Assembly: GCA_024222455.1 (NCBI GenBank)
Contig: JAAEPD010000078.1
Span: forward strand, 1-35,379
DNA from: Aureispira sp.
GTDB lineage: Bacteria > Bacteroidota > Bacteroidia > Chitinophagales > Saprospiraceae
Length of the DNA: 35,379 bases
Direction: 5' to 3'
This document shows positions 1 through 10,227 of the stretch, piece by piece (the stretch's first letter is position 1; each line of letters starts with the position of its first letter). The position numbers were made by a program, and so were the translations under genes. The notes under the pieces are model-generated. The model saw only the letters and a program-made list of their open reading frames with translations, was not told where the DNA came from and did not search any database.

Positions 1-16
1 CAATTTCTTATAATAC

Positions 17-64
17 ATAGGAATCTCTGATTTTTTGTGCATATTAAATCTATGAGATTCCTAT
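17..64. repeat. 11-bp perfect inverted repeat at left edge
   Basis: ATAGGAATCTC at 17-27 is matched exactly by its reverse complement at 54-64, with a 26-base AT-rich spacer. It lies just outside the terminator of the giant lamin-tail gene. It could be a weak hairpin ending a gene to the left or a protein-binding site. No T-run follows it on either side, so a terminator role is doubtful. Confidence 0.4.
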
Positions 65-70
65 TGCTTT

Positions 71-108
71 TCAAAAAAAAGTCACCCTCGAAAAATTCGG
101 GATGACTT
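71..108 (-). terminator. Rho-independent terminator of the giant LTD gene
   Basis: An imperfect hairpin at 79-108 (AAGTCA...TGACTT arms with a one-base bulge and an AT-rich loop) is followed on the minus strand by eight T residues (positions 80-73). It sits 27 bases beyond the stop codon of the gene that ends at 135. Confidence 0.7.
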
Positions 109-134
109 ATGTTGAAAGAAAGCAAGTTAAATTT

Positions 135-3100
135 CTATTTGCGAAGTTGACCAGCCACTACACAAGTTTTCTTAAATCTTTTTCGATCACCATTGTCATT
201 ATAGATTTCTGCTAAGATGATATAGATTCCTATTCTTGCTTTAGTCCCATCATCTCTAGCACCATCCCATTGGAAGGTGCCTTCATCTGCAAGTAGCTCT
301 CCATTAACTAAGCGACGAACCATTCGACCATGAGCATCATAAACATCAATATTAGCTACATAACCTAAGGCATCTGTGTTATAATTGATAAGTAAGAAAT
401 CTTCATATCCATCCCCATCAGGAGAAAACGTAGTCTTTGGTAGTTGTAATATATCGTCTCCTACAATCTCATTAGCCATAAAACTAGAGTTTTGATAAGC
501 TGGTGTAGCGTATCCAACATCTGTAGAGGCTGAATGCCAATTGTTAGGATCTTGAGTTGGGGCGTTAAAATCTATACGCTCCAAAGAAACTCCATTTTCA
601 TCATCCAACAGTGGAGTATGGAAGTTGGAAGTATAACTCAATGAATCGATAGGAGTAGCTTGTATAAAACTATTGACTGTATATATGAATATACTACCTT
701 CTTTATCGCCCATACTTGGCAAATTATTCTGTATGAAATTGTCAGGATTAGGAGTTGTATACTGATCTTTTACCTGTATAATATCCTTAGATATGGCAAC
801 ATATTCTTGTGGGAATATCAACCAATCTGTGATCACAGGTTCTACTTGATAGATGAATCCAAGGTCATCTAAATTAGCTAAAATCAAATCTCCTGCATTG
901 ACAATTTTATTAGAATTATTATACAACTCTATGAAATCGCTACCACCAGATACTGGGTTGAATAAGACTTCATTTAGAACTATATCACCTTTCTCAATAT
1001 CTTCTGGCAAGGCAAATTGTACTTCATTGTTAACTCCAATTTGGTTGCCAATACAATCTGTAAAACCACTGTTGAGTGTTAGAGTATAAGTAACTCCTTT
1101 GGTCATGAGGGTGTTTAGTCCCACTACAACTGTATTGTAAAAAGGAGGTTCTACATAGGCCCCAGTCACAGTCATACCATTATCAATTGTATAATTGAAA
1201 CTGTATAGAGAGTTGGTATCATGTACTGCTTCCGAAAGGTACAAACGAACACTATCTGCATAAAATGGGAATGCTCGAAGAACGCTTGGTGCTAAATCAT
1301 CAGGCGTTGTTTGTAGTATAGAGTTTGCGCTGTTAGGTGTCCCTCCAATAAGGGCCTCTGATGCACGCCAATTGTCTATCCCTTCACAAGGACTATTAGG
1401 ATTGATACGTTCTAGTGACCATCCTCCTGCAGCTTTATCCCCATTGCCATACCAATCATCTTCATAGCTAACCCCGTCAATCACATTGCCAGCTCCATCT
1501 CTGAGTAATGCATAATCTGCACTTACATTCAAATCAGGGAATACACCCAATTCAATAACATCTCCAAAACTACCCAAGGCTGCCTTACTTCCTACGCTAC
1601 TAATAAGTACATAGCTTTCTGGTTTTAGTACAAAATAAGGAAGTGTATCTAACTTCGATGATTTGTCTTTGAAGGTGAATCCTTCTAGGTTTATATACTT
1701 ATTGCTACGGTTGTATAGTTCTACATACTCAAACTCAGGTAAGCCAATAACTGGGTCTGTATCTGCAAAAATTTCATTGATCAGAATATCATAGTGTTTG
1801 GCTACCTCTAAGTTATAATAACTAACAGTAATTGTAGTATCCACAGCATTGCCCAAACAATCTGTATTTTGCAAGGTAAGATCAATAGAACTATTGACTG
1901 CGATAGCACTATTAAGTGTTAGGCGAACCTCATTATTGGCTAAAAGCGCAATATTCACAATAGATACTCCTACACTAGTGTAGTTGGTTATAGTAGTTGC
2001 AGATGCAGCATCTACATTTTTATCAAACTGGATATCAATAGTTGTATTTGAAGGTGTTTTGACCCTAGTCACTAACGGTTTTGTCAAATCTGGGAGTGTA
2101 GTATAGACAGAGTTGAGTCCTCCAGGAGTTCCACCAAGACCAGATATAGATACACGCCAGTTGCCACCTTGCTTACATAAGTGGTTTGGATTAATAAGCT
2201 CCAAAGAATTTCCGCCATCATCTTTGTCAGGATTGCCATACCACTCATTAGAGTAAGTAATGTCATCTAAAGATGTGAAAGCATCGATTAATTGTAAACG
2301 AGCACCTGTATTGTTGAGTGCAGGAAGTCCGTCTACTGCCAAACGATTATTATAATTCAAGAAATCAGCTTCATCACTATCGTCAATTAGTAATACAAAT
2401 TCATTAGGCCCTAAAATATATTTAGGTAACGTAGTAGAAACTATACTGGAAGTACCCGTAGAAGTATGTGCTAGTGTATAGCCCGATAAATCGAAGGCTT
2501 TGTTACTAGTGTTGTATAGTTCTATATACTCTTTGTTAGGTAATCCTACTACTGGAGTTGGATCTAACATAAGTTCATTAAATATAATTTCTTGGAATGC
2601 TGGTGTCTGTATTTGATAGTAAGTGAAACTTCCTGAGTTTGTAGCAATTGCATTTCCTGAACAGTCATTAACATTAGCTGTAACAGTATAAATTTTTAGG
2701 TCAACCATATTAGAACTGGTAGTAAGTATAACACTATCTGGTGCATGGAATGCTGCATTGGTGAACGTTACTCCATTTATGGTATAGTTACCAACTGTAT
2801 TAGAAGATGTAGCACCTAATGGTTCATCAAATAAAAGTAATACTGTAACTGAATCTGTAAATTCGGCAGAAAGCATATTGGGTTTTGTAGTGTCAGGTGT
2901 GTTACTGTACACTGAGTTTTGTGTACAAGGAGTACCTCCTCTCATATCATTGGATGCAATCCAGTTGAGGCCACCTTTACAAATTAAGTTAGGATTCATT
3001 AGTTCCAAAGACCAACCACCATCATCTTTAGCGAAATCTTGATACCATGCACTAGAATAAGCCAAAGAATCAATCAATGTTCCTGTCTGGCTGCGAAGTA

Positions 3101-6100
3101 CTATAGTTTCGCCTCCATTGCTCAAGCTAAATGAACTAATACCAACGACATCTCCATAACTAATAAATGAGTCTTTCTTGCTGGCTGCACAAACAATAAC
3201 ATAGCTGTTTGGTTGCAAGAAGAAGCTTGGTAACGGTTTTGTAGAACCTTCATCTAGCTCTAATGTAGCCAAATCTATAGTTTTGCTAGAGCGATTATAA
3301 AGCTCTAAATATTCTACAGGAGGTAACCCTACTTGAGGGTTTTCATCAGCAAAAATTTCATTAAATATAATATCTTGGAATGCTGCTGTTTGAATGTCTA
3401 AGTAGGTGAAACTAGCATTGTTATTAGCCCCAACAGCATTGCCTGAACAATCTTGGAGTCCATTAGCTACTACAACAGTATAGTTAGTCTGGTTGACCAT
3501 TGTAGTGTTTAGAGTAAGAATAACTGTACTTGGCTCTTGGAATATTGCCCCTGATACAGAAAATCCTGTGATACTATAGTTAGCCGTATTAATAGCTGTG
3601 GCACCATCTATAGTCTCATCAAACTCTAGTTGAACTTGAGTACTGCTAATAAAGTTAGCGGAAAGCACTGACGGCCCTACGATATCTGGTGTGTTGTTGT
3701 ATACAGAATTTTGACCAGCAGGTGTACCTCCTGTACTGTTGGTAGAGGCAATCCAATTGGCACTTCCTTGACATAACGCACTAGGGTTGATCAGCTCTAA
3801 AGACCAACCACCATCATCTTTAGCGACATCTTGATACCAAGAGCTGCTATATTCTATAGAATCAATGATTGTACCTGTAAGAGTTTTTAATACTAACTCT
3901 TCACCATTGTTGCTCAAGCTTAGAGAATTCACTCCAATTACATTATTGTATGCTACAAAAGAGTCTAATTGACTAGTTTTAGCTATTAATACATAGCTTC
4001 CTGCTGTAAGGAAGTAACTGGATAAATTTTGATCGCTGCCTTCATTAAGAACCAATGTAGATAAATCAATAGTATTGCTAGAACGGTTATAAAGCTCCAA
4101 ATACTCTGCCTGAGGCAATCCAACTACAGGAGAATAATCTGCAAAGACCTCATTGAAAATGATGTCTTGTGCAGTTGCTGGTTGAATATCATAGTATGTG
4201 AAACTTGCATTATTAGTTGCACCAACTGCATTCCCAGAACAGTCTGTAAGGCCATTGGCGATATTGACTGTATAGTTGGTTTGGTCAACCATTGGGTTGT
4301 TGATGGTAATAATAACAGTATCTGGAGCTAAATAATTAGCTGCTGTAATGGTAAATCCTGTGATCGAGTAATTAGCAGTATTATTGGCAGTAGTAGCATC
4401 CAACACTTCGTCAAAAATAAGCGTGATTTGAGTTGGGCTAATAAAATCAGCAGACAATATACTTGGTCCTGTCGCATCAGGAGTGTTATCAAATACTGAG
4501 TTTTGTGCATCAGGTGTACCTCCACTAACATCTGTAGACGCTGCCCAGTTGAGCCCACCTTGACAAAGTAGATTAGGATTGATCAATTCTAAAGACCAAC
4601 CACCATCATCTTTGACAGCATCTTGATACCAAGAACTACTATATTCTATAGAATCAATGGCTGTACCTGCTAGTGTTCTTAACACTAACTCTTCACCACT
4701 ATTACTTAAGCTCAAAGAGCTTAAAGAAATGACATTGGTGTATGCTGCAAATTTAGTCAGTTCAGAAGTTTTGCAAATGATTACATAACTATTTGGGGTA
4801 AGGTAGTATTGAGGAAGTGTTTGGAGACTGCCCTCATCTAGCTCTAAAGTTGCTAAGTCAATAGTATTGCTAGAGCGATTATATAGTTCTAAATATTCTG
4901 TATCAGGCAGTCCAACAATAGGAGCAGGATCTGCAAAAATTTCATTGAAAATAATGTCTTGCGCTGTAGCAGGCTGAATGTCATAGTAAGTGAAACTTAC
5001 ATTATTGGCAGCACCAATAGCATTTCCAGAACAATCTGTAAGGCCATTAGCTACATTGACAGTATAGTTAGTTTGGTCAGTCATAGCTATGTTGACTGTG
5101 ATGGTTACAGTGCTTGGTGCTTGAAAGACTGCTCCTGTTGTTGTGAAACCTGCAATGCTATAGTTTGCAGGATTAGCAGCAGCTGTAGGATCGAGTGTTT
5201 CGTCAAACTCTATTTGAATTTCTGTGCTACTTGTAAAATTTGCAGAAAGTGCTGCTGGCCCTGTAACATCTGGTGTATTATCAAACACTGAGTTTTGTGC
5301 ATCAGGAGTACCACCACTAGCATCTGTAGAGGCTGCCCAGTTTAAGCCACCCTGACAAAGTAGATTAGGATTGATCAATTCTAGCGACCAACCTCCATCA
5401 TCTTTTACTGCATCTTGGTACCAATCGTTGCTATATTCTATAGAATCAATAGTTGTACCTGTTAGTGTTTTGAGCACTAATTCTTCTCCTGCATTACTCA
5501 AACTCAAAGAACTTAGTGAGATTACATTGGTATATGCAGCAAACTTAGCTAGTTCAGAAGTTTTGCAAATGATTACATAACTGTTTGGTATAAGATAATG
5601 TTGAGGTAGTGTCTGTACACTGCCTTCATCTAATTCTAGAGTCGCTAGGTTTATGGTTTTGCTAGAACGATTATAGAGCTCTAAGTATTCTGCATCAGGC
5701 AACCCCACAATAGGAGCAGGATCTGCAAATATTTCATTGAAAATGATGTCTTGCGCTGTAGCAGGTTGGAGATCATAATAAGTGAAACTGGTACTATTAG
5801 CAGCTCCTACAGGATTACCAGAACAGTCTGTTAGACCTGCTAAAGCATTAACAGTATAGTTGGTTAGGTCAACCATAGAGTTGTTTAGTGTCAATATTAC
5901 TTTATCTGGAGCAAGATATACTGCATTGGTTATGGTAAAACCAGCTAAGGTATAGTTAGCAATATTACTCGCTGCGGCTAAATCTAATACTTCATCAAAT
6001 GTTAACTCTATTTGTGTTCCGCTCAAGAATGTAGCAGACAACAAGCTTGGTCCTGTAGCATCAGGAGCATTATTAAATACAGAGTTTTGTGTGCCTGGAG

Positions 6101-8306
6101 TACCTCCACTCACATTTGTAGAGGCTATCCAATTGAGTTCACCTTGACAAGTTAGGTTAGGATTAATTAATTCTAAAGACCAACCACCATCATCTTTGAC
6201 AGCATCTTGATACCAAGAACTAGCATATTCTACCGAATCGACAGTAACATTAGTGTTAGTTTTGAGAATAAGTGCCTCTCCTCCATTACTAAGACTTAGA
6301 GAGGGAACTCCAACTACATCTCCAAATCCAGAGAATAGAGCAGTGTTACTATTGGCGCAAACAGTGACATAACTATTTGGAATTAGATAAAATGTTGGTA
6401 AGGCTTGTGGGGAACCTTCATCTATAGTTAGGCTAGCTAAATCAATAGTTTTGCTAGAGTTGTTATACAATTCTAGGTATTCTGCATTAGGTAACCCTAT
6501 CTGTGGAGTAGGATCAGCGAATATTTCATTAATGAGAATATCTTGTGCTGCTGCTGCTTGTATATTATAATAAGTAAAACTTGCATTGTTGGCTGCTCCT
6601 ACAGGATTACCAGAACAGTCTGTTAGACCTGCTAATACATTGACTGTATAGTTTGTGAGGTCAACCATAGCAGAATTTAGTGTAATGACTACTGTGTCTG
6701 GAGCAGAAAAACTAGCTCCTGTAACCGTAAAGCCTACCACAGTATAGTTAGCAGGATTGTTGGCTGTTGCAGCATCTAAGGCTTCATCAAAAATAAGTGT
6801 AATTTGAGTGCCATTAATAAAACTAGCTGATAACAAACTAGGTCCTGTGAGATCAGGTGTATTATTATATACAGAGTTCTCTGCATTAGGAGTACCTCCG
6901 CTTACATCTGTAGAGGCAATCCAATTGGTGCTTCCTTGGCAAAGTAGATTTGGGTTAATGAGTTCTAGCGACCATCCTCCATCATCTTTGACCACATCTT
7001 GGTACCAAGATAAATCATAAGTTAGGATATCAATATCTGTTGCGCCATCTTTTAGAGCAAGTTGTTCACCTCCATTTGATAGGCCCATTGTGCCAATGCC
7101 AATCACATCACCTGAAAAAAGTCCTGTATTGGAATTAGAACATAAAATAACGGTAGAATCTGGTAATAATAAATGACTAGGTAAGCTATGCAAACTGCCA
7201 TCGTCAAAATCCAAACCATTCAAATCTATAATATTATTAGAGCGGTTGAGTAATTCTACATATTCTGCATTGGGTAAGCCTACTTGTGGAGTAGGGTCTG
7301 CAAAGATTTCATTGATAATAATGTCTTGAGCTGTAACTGGCTGAACATTATAATAAACATAAGATTTATTGGCAGAGGTAATAGGGTTGCCATTGAGGTC
7401 TTCTACTGTTGTGATTGTTGTAAGATAGGTGGTTAGACTAGTCATGGTACTAGTGGTAAGGTGTACCAATTTAGGGTCTGTACCATCTTTTTGAGCATTT
7501 GTAACTGAAATACCATTATCTATACTGTAATTACCTGCAACATTAGCTGTTGTGGCATCCACTGCTTCGTCAAAATAAACATCTACTTGTGTAGCATTGA
7601 CTGCTATAATAGTATCAATGACGGGAGGTATAATATCAACAAATAAAGGAGATAAATAGAAGTCATCAAAAAAGAATTGGTCTCCTCTAGTAGTTGTATA
7701 ATCGCACCAAATACCAAAAAAACTACCAGAGGTATGTGGAGCCGGGTCTATCATAGAACCTTCGTTTATAAAAGTAGTAGTGCCAGCATAATCTGCAAAT
7801 AGAGTCCATTCATTAGTACTACTGCGAATCACTCTAACCCTAACTGTTGGATTATTGGCTATGGCTCCAGCGGTTCCTCCTATGAGCTTAGTAGGTGTGC
7901 CCCCATCTACTCTAAATAGTTCTATAGAATCGGTAGCGCCTGAACCTCCTAGATGTACATAATATCCATTGGTGGTACTAGATAGATTGGAATTGTCTGA
8001 TTGCAAATAAACACGTGTGCGGTTGCTAGTGGATGGAGCAAAGTCCATTTGTACATAAAACTCCCAAAAGGTACTATCTTGAATATTGGCGGCTAAATAT
8101 AATTCAGACTCTGCACTGACACCTAGATTATTGAGCTGAAGTTGATTGCTACCATTAACGATAAAATCTCCAACATCTCCTTGCCAAGTAGGGTTGTTGG
8201 TGAAATCACCATCAGTAAAATCATCTTGTAGGGTTTGGGCTTGGGTCATCAGTGGAAATATGCTGCACAAAAAGGGGATGCAACAGAACAGTAAGAATAC
8301 TCTCAT
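135..8306 (-). CDS. Giant secreted lamin-tail/Ig-like repeat protein (2723 aa) with FlgD-like C-terminal sorting domain
   Basis: Secreted or surface-attached protein. Residues 1-24 are a signal peptide ending TQAQ. Residues 25 to about 225 form a beta-rich, lectin-like region. Nine modules follow, each an SbsA/Big_5-like Ig domain (signature FDEALDAATANNPANY) and then a lamin-tail domain (signature NEIFADPTP...GLPNAEYLELYN). The lamin-tail signatures fall near residues 336, 597, 861, 1125, 1389, 1653, 1914, 2181 and 2449. The C-terminal 100 residues, beginning near FSPDGDGYEDF (about 2626), are a FlgD/CHU_C-like domain of the kind that directs T9SS export. Modules 2-6 repeat at exactly 792 bp in the DNA. 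The start is ATG. Function is unknown; lamin-tail domains in bacteria occur in secreted nucleases and adhesins, and no nuclease domain is visible here. An adhesive or structural surface role is an inference. Confidence 0.93.
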   Translation of the reverse strand: MRVFLLFCCIPFLCSIFPLMTQAQTLQDDFTDGDFTNNPTWQGDVGDFIVNGSNQLQLNNLGVSAESELYLAANIQDSTFWEFYVQMDFAPSTSNRTRVYLQSDNSNLSSTTNGYYVHLGGSGATDSIELFRVDGGTPTKLIGGTAGAIANNPTVRVRVIRSSTNEWTLFADYAGTTTFINEGSMIDPAPHTSGSFFGIWCDYTTTRGDQFFFDDFYLSPLFVDIIPPVIDTIIAVNATQVDVYFDEAVDATTANVAGNYSIDNGISVTNAQKDGTDPKLVHLTTSTMTSLTTYLTTITTVEDLNGNPITSANKSYVYYNVQPVTAQDIIINEIFADPTPQVGLPNAEYVELLNRSNNIIDLNGLDFDDGSLHSLPSHLLLPDSTVILCSNSNTGLFSGDVIGIGTMGLSNGGEQLALKDGATDIDILTYDLSWYQDVVKDDGGWSLELINPNLLCQGSTNWIASTDVSGGTPNAENSVYNNTPDLTGPSLLSASFINGTQITLIFDEALDAATANNPANYTVVGFTVTGASFSAPDTVVITLNSAMVDLTNYTVNVLAGLTDCSGNPVGAANNASFTYYNIQAAAAQDILINEIFADPTPQIGLPNAEYLELYNNSSKTIDLASLTIDEGSPQALPTFYLIPNSYVTVCANSNTALFSGFGDVVGVPSLSLSNGGEALILKTNTNVTVDSVEYASSWYQDAVKDDGGWSLELINPNLTCQGELNWIASTNVSGGTPGTQNSVFNNAPDATGPSLLSATFLSGTQIELTFDEVLDLAAASNIANYTLAGFTITNAVYLAPDKVILTLNNSMVDLTNYTVNALAGLTDCSGNPVGAANSTSFTYYDLQPATAQDIIFNEIFADPAPIVGLPDAEYLELYNRSSKTINLATLELDEGSVQTLPQHYLIPNSYVIICKTSELAKFAAYTNVISLSSLSLSNAGEELVLKTLTGTTIDSIEYSNDWYQDAVKDDGGWSLELINPNLLCQGGLNWAASTDASGGTPDAQNSVFDNTPDVTGPAALSANFTSSTEIQIEFDETLDPTAAANPANYSIAGFTTTGAVFQAPSTVTITVNIAMTDQTNYTVNVANGLTDCSGNAIGAANNVSFTYYDIQPATAQDIIFNEIFADPAPIVGLPDTEYLELYNRSSNTIDLATLELDEGSLQTLPQYYLTPNSYVIICKTSELTKFAAYTNVISLSSLSLSNSGEELVLRTLAGTAIDSIEYSSSWYQDAVKDDGGWSLELINPNLLCQGGLNWAASTDVSGGTPDAQNSVFDNTPDATGPSILSADFISPTQITLIFDEVLDATTANNTANYSITGFTITAANYLAPDTVIITINNPMVDQTNYTVNIANGLTDCSGNAVGATNNASFTYYDIQPATAQDIIFNEVFADYSPVVGLPQAEYLELYNRSSNTIDLSTLVLNEGSDQNLSSYFLTAGSYVLIAKTSQLDSFVAYNNVIGVNSLSLSNNGEELVLKTLTGTIIDSIEYSSSWYQDVAKDDGGWSLELINPSALCQGSANWIASTNSTGGTPAGQNSVYNNTPDIVGPSVLSANFISSTQVQLEFDETIDGATAINTANYSITGFSVSGAIFQEPSTVILTLNTTMVNQTNYTVVVANGLQDCSGNAVGANNNASFTYLDIQTAAFQDIIFNEIFADENPQVGLPPVEYLELYNRSSKTIDLATLELDEGSTKPLPSFFLQPNSYVIVCAASKKDSFISYGDVVGISSFSLSNGGETIVLRSQTGTLIDSLAYSSAWYQDFAKDDGGWSLELMNPNLICKGGLNWIASNDMRGGTPCTQNSVYSNTPDTTKPNMLSAEFTDSVTVLLLFDEPLGATSSNTVGNYTINGVTFTNAAFHAPDSVILTTSSNMVDLKIYTVTANVNDCSGNAIATNSGSFTYYQIQTPAFQEIIFNELMLDPTPVVGLPNKEYIELYNTSNKAFDLSGYTLAHTSTGTSSIVSTTLPKYILGPNEFVLLIDDSDEADFLNYNNRLAVDGLPALNNTGARLQLIDAFTSLDDITYSNEWYGNPDKDDGGNSLELINPNHLCKQGGNWRVSISGLGGTPGGLNSVYTTLPDLTKPLVTRVKTPSNTTIDIQFDKNVDAASATTITNYTSVGVSIVNIALLANNEVRLTLNSAIAVNSSIDLTLQNTDCLGNAVDTTITVSYYNLEVAKHYDILINEIFADTDPVIGLPEFEYVELYNRSNKYINLEGFTFKDKSSKLDTLPYFVLKPESYVLISSVGSKAALGSFGDVIELGVFPDLNVSADYALLRDGAGNVIDGVSYEDDWYGNGDKAAGGWSLERINPNSPCEGIDNWRASEALIGGTPNSANSILQTTPDDLAPSVLRAFPFYADSVRLYLSEAVHDTNSLYSFNYTIDNGMTVTGAYVEPPFYNTVVVGLNTLMTKGVTYTLTLNSGFTDCIGNQIGVNNEVQFALPEDIEKGDIVLNEVLFNPVSGGSDFIELYNNSNKIVNAGDLILANLDDLGFIYQVEPVITDWLIFPQEYVAISKDIIQVKDQYTTPNPDNFIQNNLPSMGDKEGSIFIYTVNSFIQATPIDSLSYTSNFHTPLLDDENGVSLERIDFNAPTQDPNNWHSASTDVGYATPAYQNSSFMANEIVGDDILQLPKTTFSPDGDGYEDFLLINYNTDALGYVANIDVYDAHGRMVRRLVNGELLADEGTFQWDGARDDGTKARIGIYIILAEIYNDNGDRKRFKKTCVVAGQLRK

Positions 8307-8348
8307 ATGAACTAGAGGTTTTGTACCTAAGAATATATTGCATAGAAA

Positions 8349-8381
8349 TGAACATATCCTGAAATCAAGTAGTTAGGCAAA
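8349..8381 (-). promoter_or_regulatory. Candidate promoter for the LTD gene
   Basis: Read on the minus strand, TTTG (8381-8378) is followed after 21 bases by TATGTTCA (8356-8349), a partial match to the Bacteroidota TAnnTTTG box. This would place the transcript start about 35 bases before the ATG at 8306. Two mismatches in the downstream box keep confidence low. Confidence 0.3.
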
Positions 8382-8648
8382 ATTTGAATATAATTTTGCT
8401 AGTGGTTAAGTTAATTATCGCTGCATAAATATTGAAAATCCCTATATTTTAAAAAAAATAAAAGGTAGTCCAGACAGCAAATTCCATTAAAAATACATTT
8501 TTCCTTGAAATAGTGTGTTAAAAATTTGTTTTTTATAGCTCTAGGTATTTTATAGAGTTTGTAATTATTTGTATTTTCGAGATACTATTGATTAAATCTT
8601 ATTAGATATTAAACAAATAATAGTCTGTGCATTTTTAACTTTATCAAG

Positions 8649-8670
8649 CTAAAAACAGCAGTGAGGTTTT
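8649..8670. repeat. Short intergenic repeat, copy 1
   Basis: This 22-base sequence contains AGCAGTGAGGTTTT and matches 12127-12148 at 20 of 22 positions; the two differences are C/T and G/A. Downstream at 8728-8739 lies CTAATCAATTAG, which also occurs exactly at 12150-12161, immediately beside the second copy. Confidence 0.45.
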
Positions 8671-8787
8671 ATAACTAATTGATTATTAAAAGTCTATTGT
8701 GATTTAGTTTTGTGTTCTTAATATTTGCTAATCAATTAGCTATAAAAACATTCATGGACTAATGAACAAAATAAACAAAGAGAATTC

Positions 8788-9801
8788 ATGAAAGTAGCTG
8801 TTGTTGGTGTCACTGGAATGGTGGGCCAAGTTATGTGTAAGGTTTTGGAAGAACGTAATTTTCCAATAACTGAATTTTTGCCAGTCGCTTCTGCGCGATC
8901 AGTGGGCAAAAAAGTGGAATATAATGGGAAAGAATATACTGTAATTAGCATGGAAGATGCTATTGCTCAAGCTCCTGATTTAGCAATCTTTTCGGCAGGA
9001 GGAGGCACTGCTAAAACTTATGCTCCACAGTTTGCTGCTGTAGGAACAGTAGTGGTAGATAATTCTTCAGCTTTTCGTATGGATGAAGACAAGCCTCTTA
9101 TAGTGCCAGAGGTCAATATTGATGCACTAAAACCTACTGATAAAATTATAGCAAATCCGAATTGTTCTACTATACAATTAGTGGTTGCTTTAGCTCCTTT
9201 GCATGAGCATTATGGGATTGATAGGTTAGTTATTTCTACCTATCAGTCGATGACGGGTACTGGTGTACAAGCTGTGCAGCAATACAATGAAGAGTTGGAA
9301 GGTAAGGAAGTTTCTAATCCAGCTTATCCTCATCCTATTTTTCAAAACTGTTTGCCTCATTGCGATGTCTTTTTTGATAATGGATATACTAGAGAGGAAC
9401 TGAAATTAGTGGGAGAAACTAGAAAGATTTTAGGCGATCAGAGCTTGCGTATAACAGCTACTGCTGTTCGAGTGCCTGTACAAGGTGGTCATTCTGAAGC
9501 TGTGAATGTATCTATGCACAAAGATTTTGAACTGAGTGAAGTTCGTCAATTGTTGTCTGATATGGATGGTCTTGTAGTGGTGGATAATCCTGCAAAAAAT
9601 GAATATCCAATGCCTTTGGCTGCTCATAATAAAGATGAAGTTTTTGTTGGTCGTATTCGCAGAGACGAATCTGCTCCAAATGCTTTGAATATGTGGGTTG
9701 TTGCAGATAATTTGAGAAAAGGAGCTGCTACTAATGCCATTCAGATAGCAGAATATATGGTGAAAAAGGGATGGTTGAATGCGAAAACAGAAGTGCTTTA
9801 A
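8788..9801 (+). CDS. asd: Aspartate-semialdehyde dehydrogenase
   Basis: Cytoplasmic enzyme that reduces L-aspartyl-4-phosphate to L-aspartate-4-semialdehyde with NADPH, the branch-point step toward lysine/diaminopimelate, threonine and methionine. The N-terminal Rossmann motif is VGVTGMVG (residues 6-13). The catalytic cysteine is C126 in NPNCSTIQ, and the active-site histidine is H235 in VPVQGGHSEAV. At 337 residues it has the usual family length. The ATG at 8788 is preceded by a purine-rich AAAGAGAA. A small acidic gene starts 28 bases after its stop and probably shares its transcript, which ends at the terminator near 10173. Confidence 0.97.
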   Translation: MKVAVVGVTGMVGQVMCKVLEERNFPITEFLPVASARSVGKKVEYNGKEYTVISMEDAIAQAPDLAIFSAGGGTAKTYAPQFAAVGTVVVDNSSAFRMDEDKPLIVPEVNIDALKPTDKIIANPNCSTIQLVVALAPLHEHYGIDRLVISTYQSMTGTGVQAVQQYNEELEGKEVSNPAYPHPIFQNCLPHCDVFFDNGYTREELKLVGETRKILGDQSLRITATAVRVPVQGGHSEAVNVSMHKDFELSEVRQLLSDMDGLVVVDNPAKNEYPMPLAAHNKDEVFVGRIRRDESAPNALNMWVVADNLRKGAATNAIQIAEYMVKKGWLNAKTEVL

Positions 9802-9829
9802 TAGCATATAATAAATATAGAACATCCTA

Positions 9830-10147
9830 ATGACCCCACAAATAGAACAAATACGAGAAGAAATTGTAGGTTTAAGCAATTCTGGTGGAGATATAAACAT
9901 GCTAGAATCTTTAGCTAATAATACAATCTATGTATTATCTAAAATGCAGAAGTCAAGCGAAACGGAATTACCAGCAGGGTATCGTAAACGCTTAGACATG
10001 GTGATTACAGATATATTAAGTACAGTAAGCAAAGAGATAGATTGGGCTAGGGCAGAGGAGTTTAATGATGAAGATGAGTTTTTGTCTTGGTTTGCCAAAG
10101 CAAAACAGCAATTACTGAATGATATAGATCGTCTGTTTGAGGATTAA
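9830..10147 (+). CDS. Small acidic helical protein of unknown function
   Basis: A 105-residue protein with no family I recognise. It has no signal peptide or membrane segment, so it is probably cytoplasmic. It is predicted to be largely helical, with an acidic C-terminal half (EEFNDEDEFLSWF, ending DIDRLFED). It begins 28 bases after asd in the same direction and is followed within 30 bases by a terminator, which suggests co-transcription with asd. The link to asd function is only positional. Confidence 0.75.
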   Translation: MTPQIEQIREEIVGLSNSGGDINMLESLANNTIYVLSKMQKSSETELPAGYRKRLDMVITDILSTVSKEIDWARAEEFNDEDEFLSWFAKAKQQLLNDIDRLFED

Positions 10148-10172
10148 TAGAATAGACATATAATAGAAGTGG

Positions 10173-10199
10173 AAGCAGTCTACAGGGCTGCTTTTTTTT
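10173..10199 (+). terminator. Rho-independent terminator after the asd unit
   Basis: AAGCAG at 10173-10178 pairs with CTGCTT at 10188-10193 around a nine-base loop, and a run of T residues follows to 10199. It lies 25 bases after the stop of the small acidic gene. Confidence 0.75.
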
Positions 10200-10227
10200 G
10201 TAAATGAAAATAAACAGCTATTAACTT

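Larger units (their letters stand above)
8307..8787. other. 481-bp AT-rich divergent intergenic region
   Basis: No convincing reading frame or RNA gene is visible. It separates the divergent LTD gene and asd, so it must hold promoters for both. It contains the candidate LTD promoter (8349-8381), one copy of a 22-base sequence also found at 12127 (here 8649-8670), and the small palindrome GCTAATCAATTAGC at 8727-8740, whose core recurs at 12150. No clear TAnnTTTG promoter for asd was found. Confidence 0.5.

Noticed and set aside
4959-5291. Open plus-strand frame of 110 codons inside the giant lamin-tail gene
   Set aside because: It is antisense to a strongly supported repeat protein, is rich in cysteine and serine as expected from the reverse frame, and has no recognisable domain or start context.
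3349-7301. 792-bp periodic DNA repeats considered as CRISPR or transposon copies
   Set aside because: The period is a multiple of three, the repeats stay in frame, and each encodes a clear Ig/lamin-tail module, so they are protein domain duplications.
9430-9900. Open minus-strand frame of 156 codons opposite asd
   Set aside because: It overlaps a certain enzyme gene, its translation is low-complexity phenylalanine/isoleucine/serine-rich, and it has no promoter or family match.
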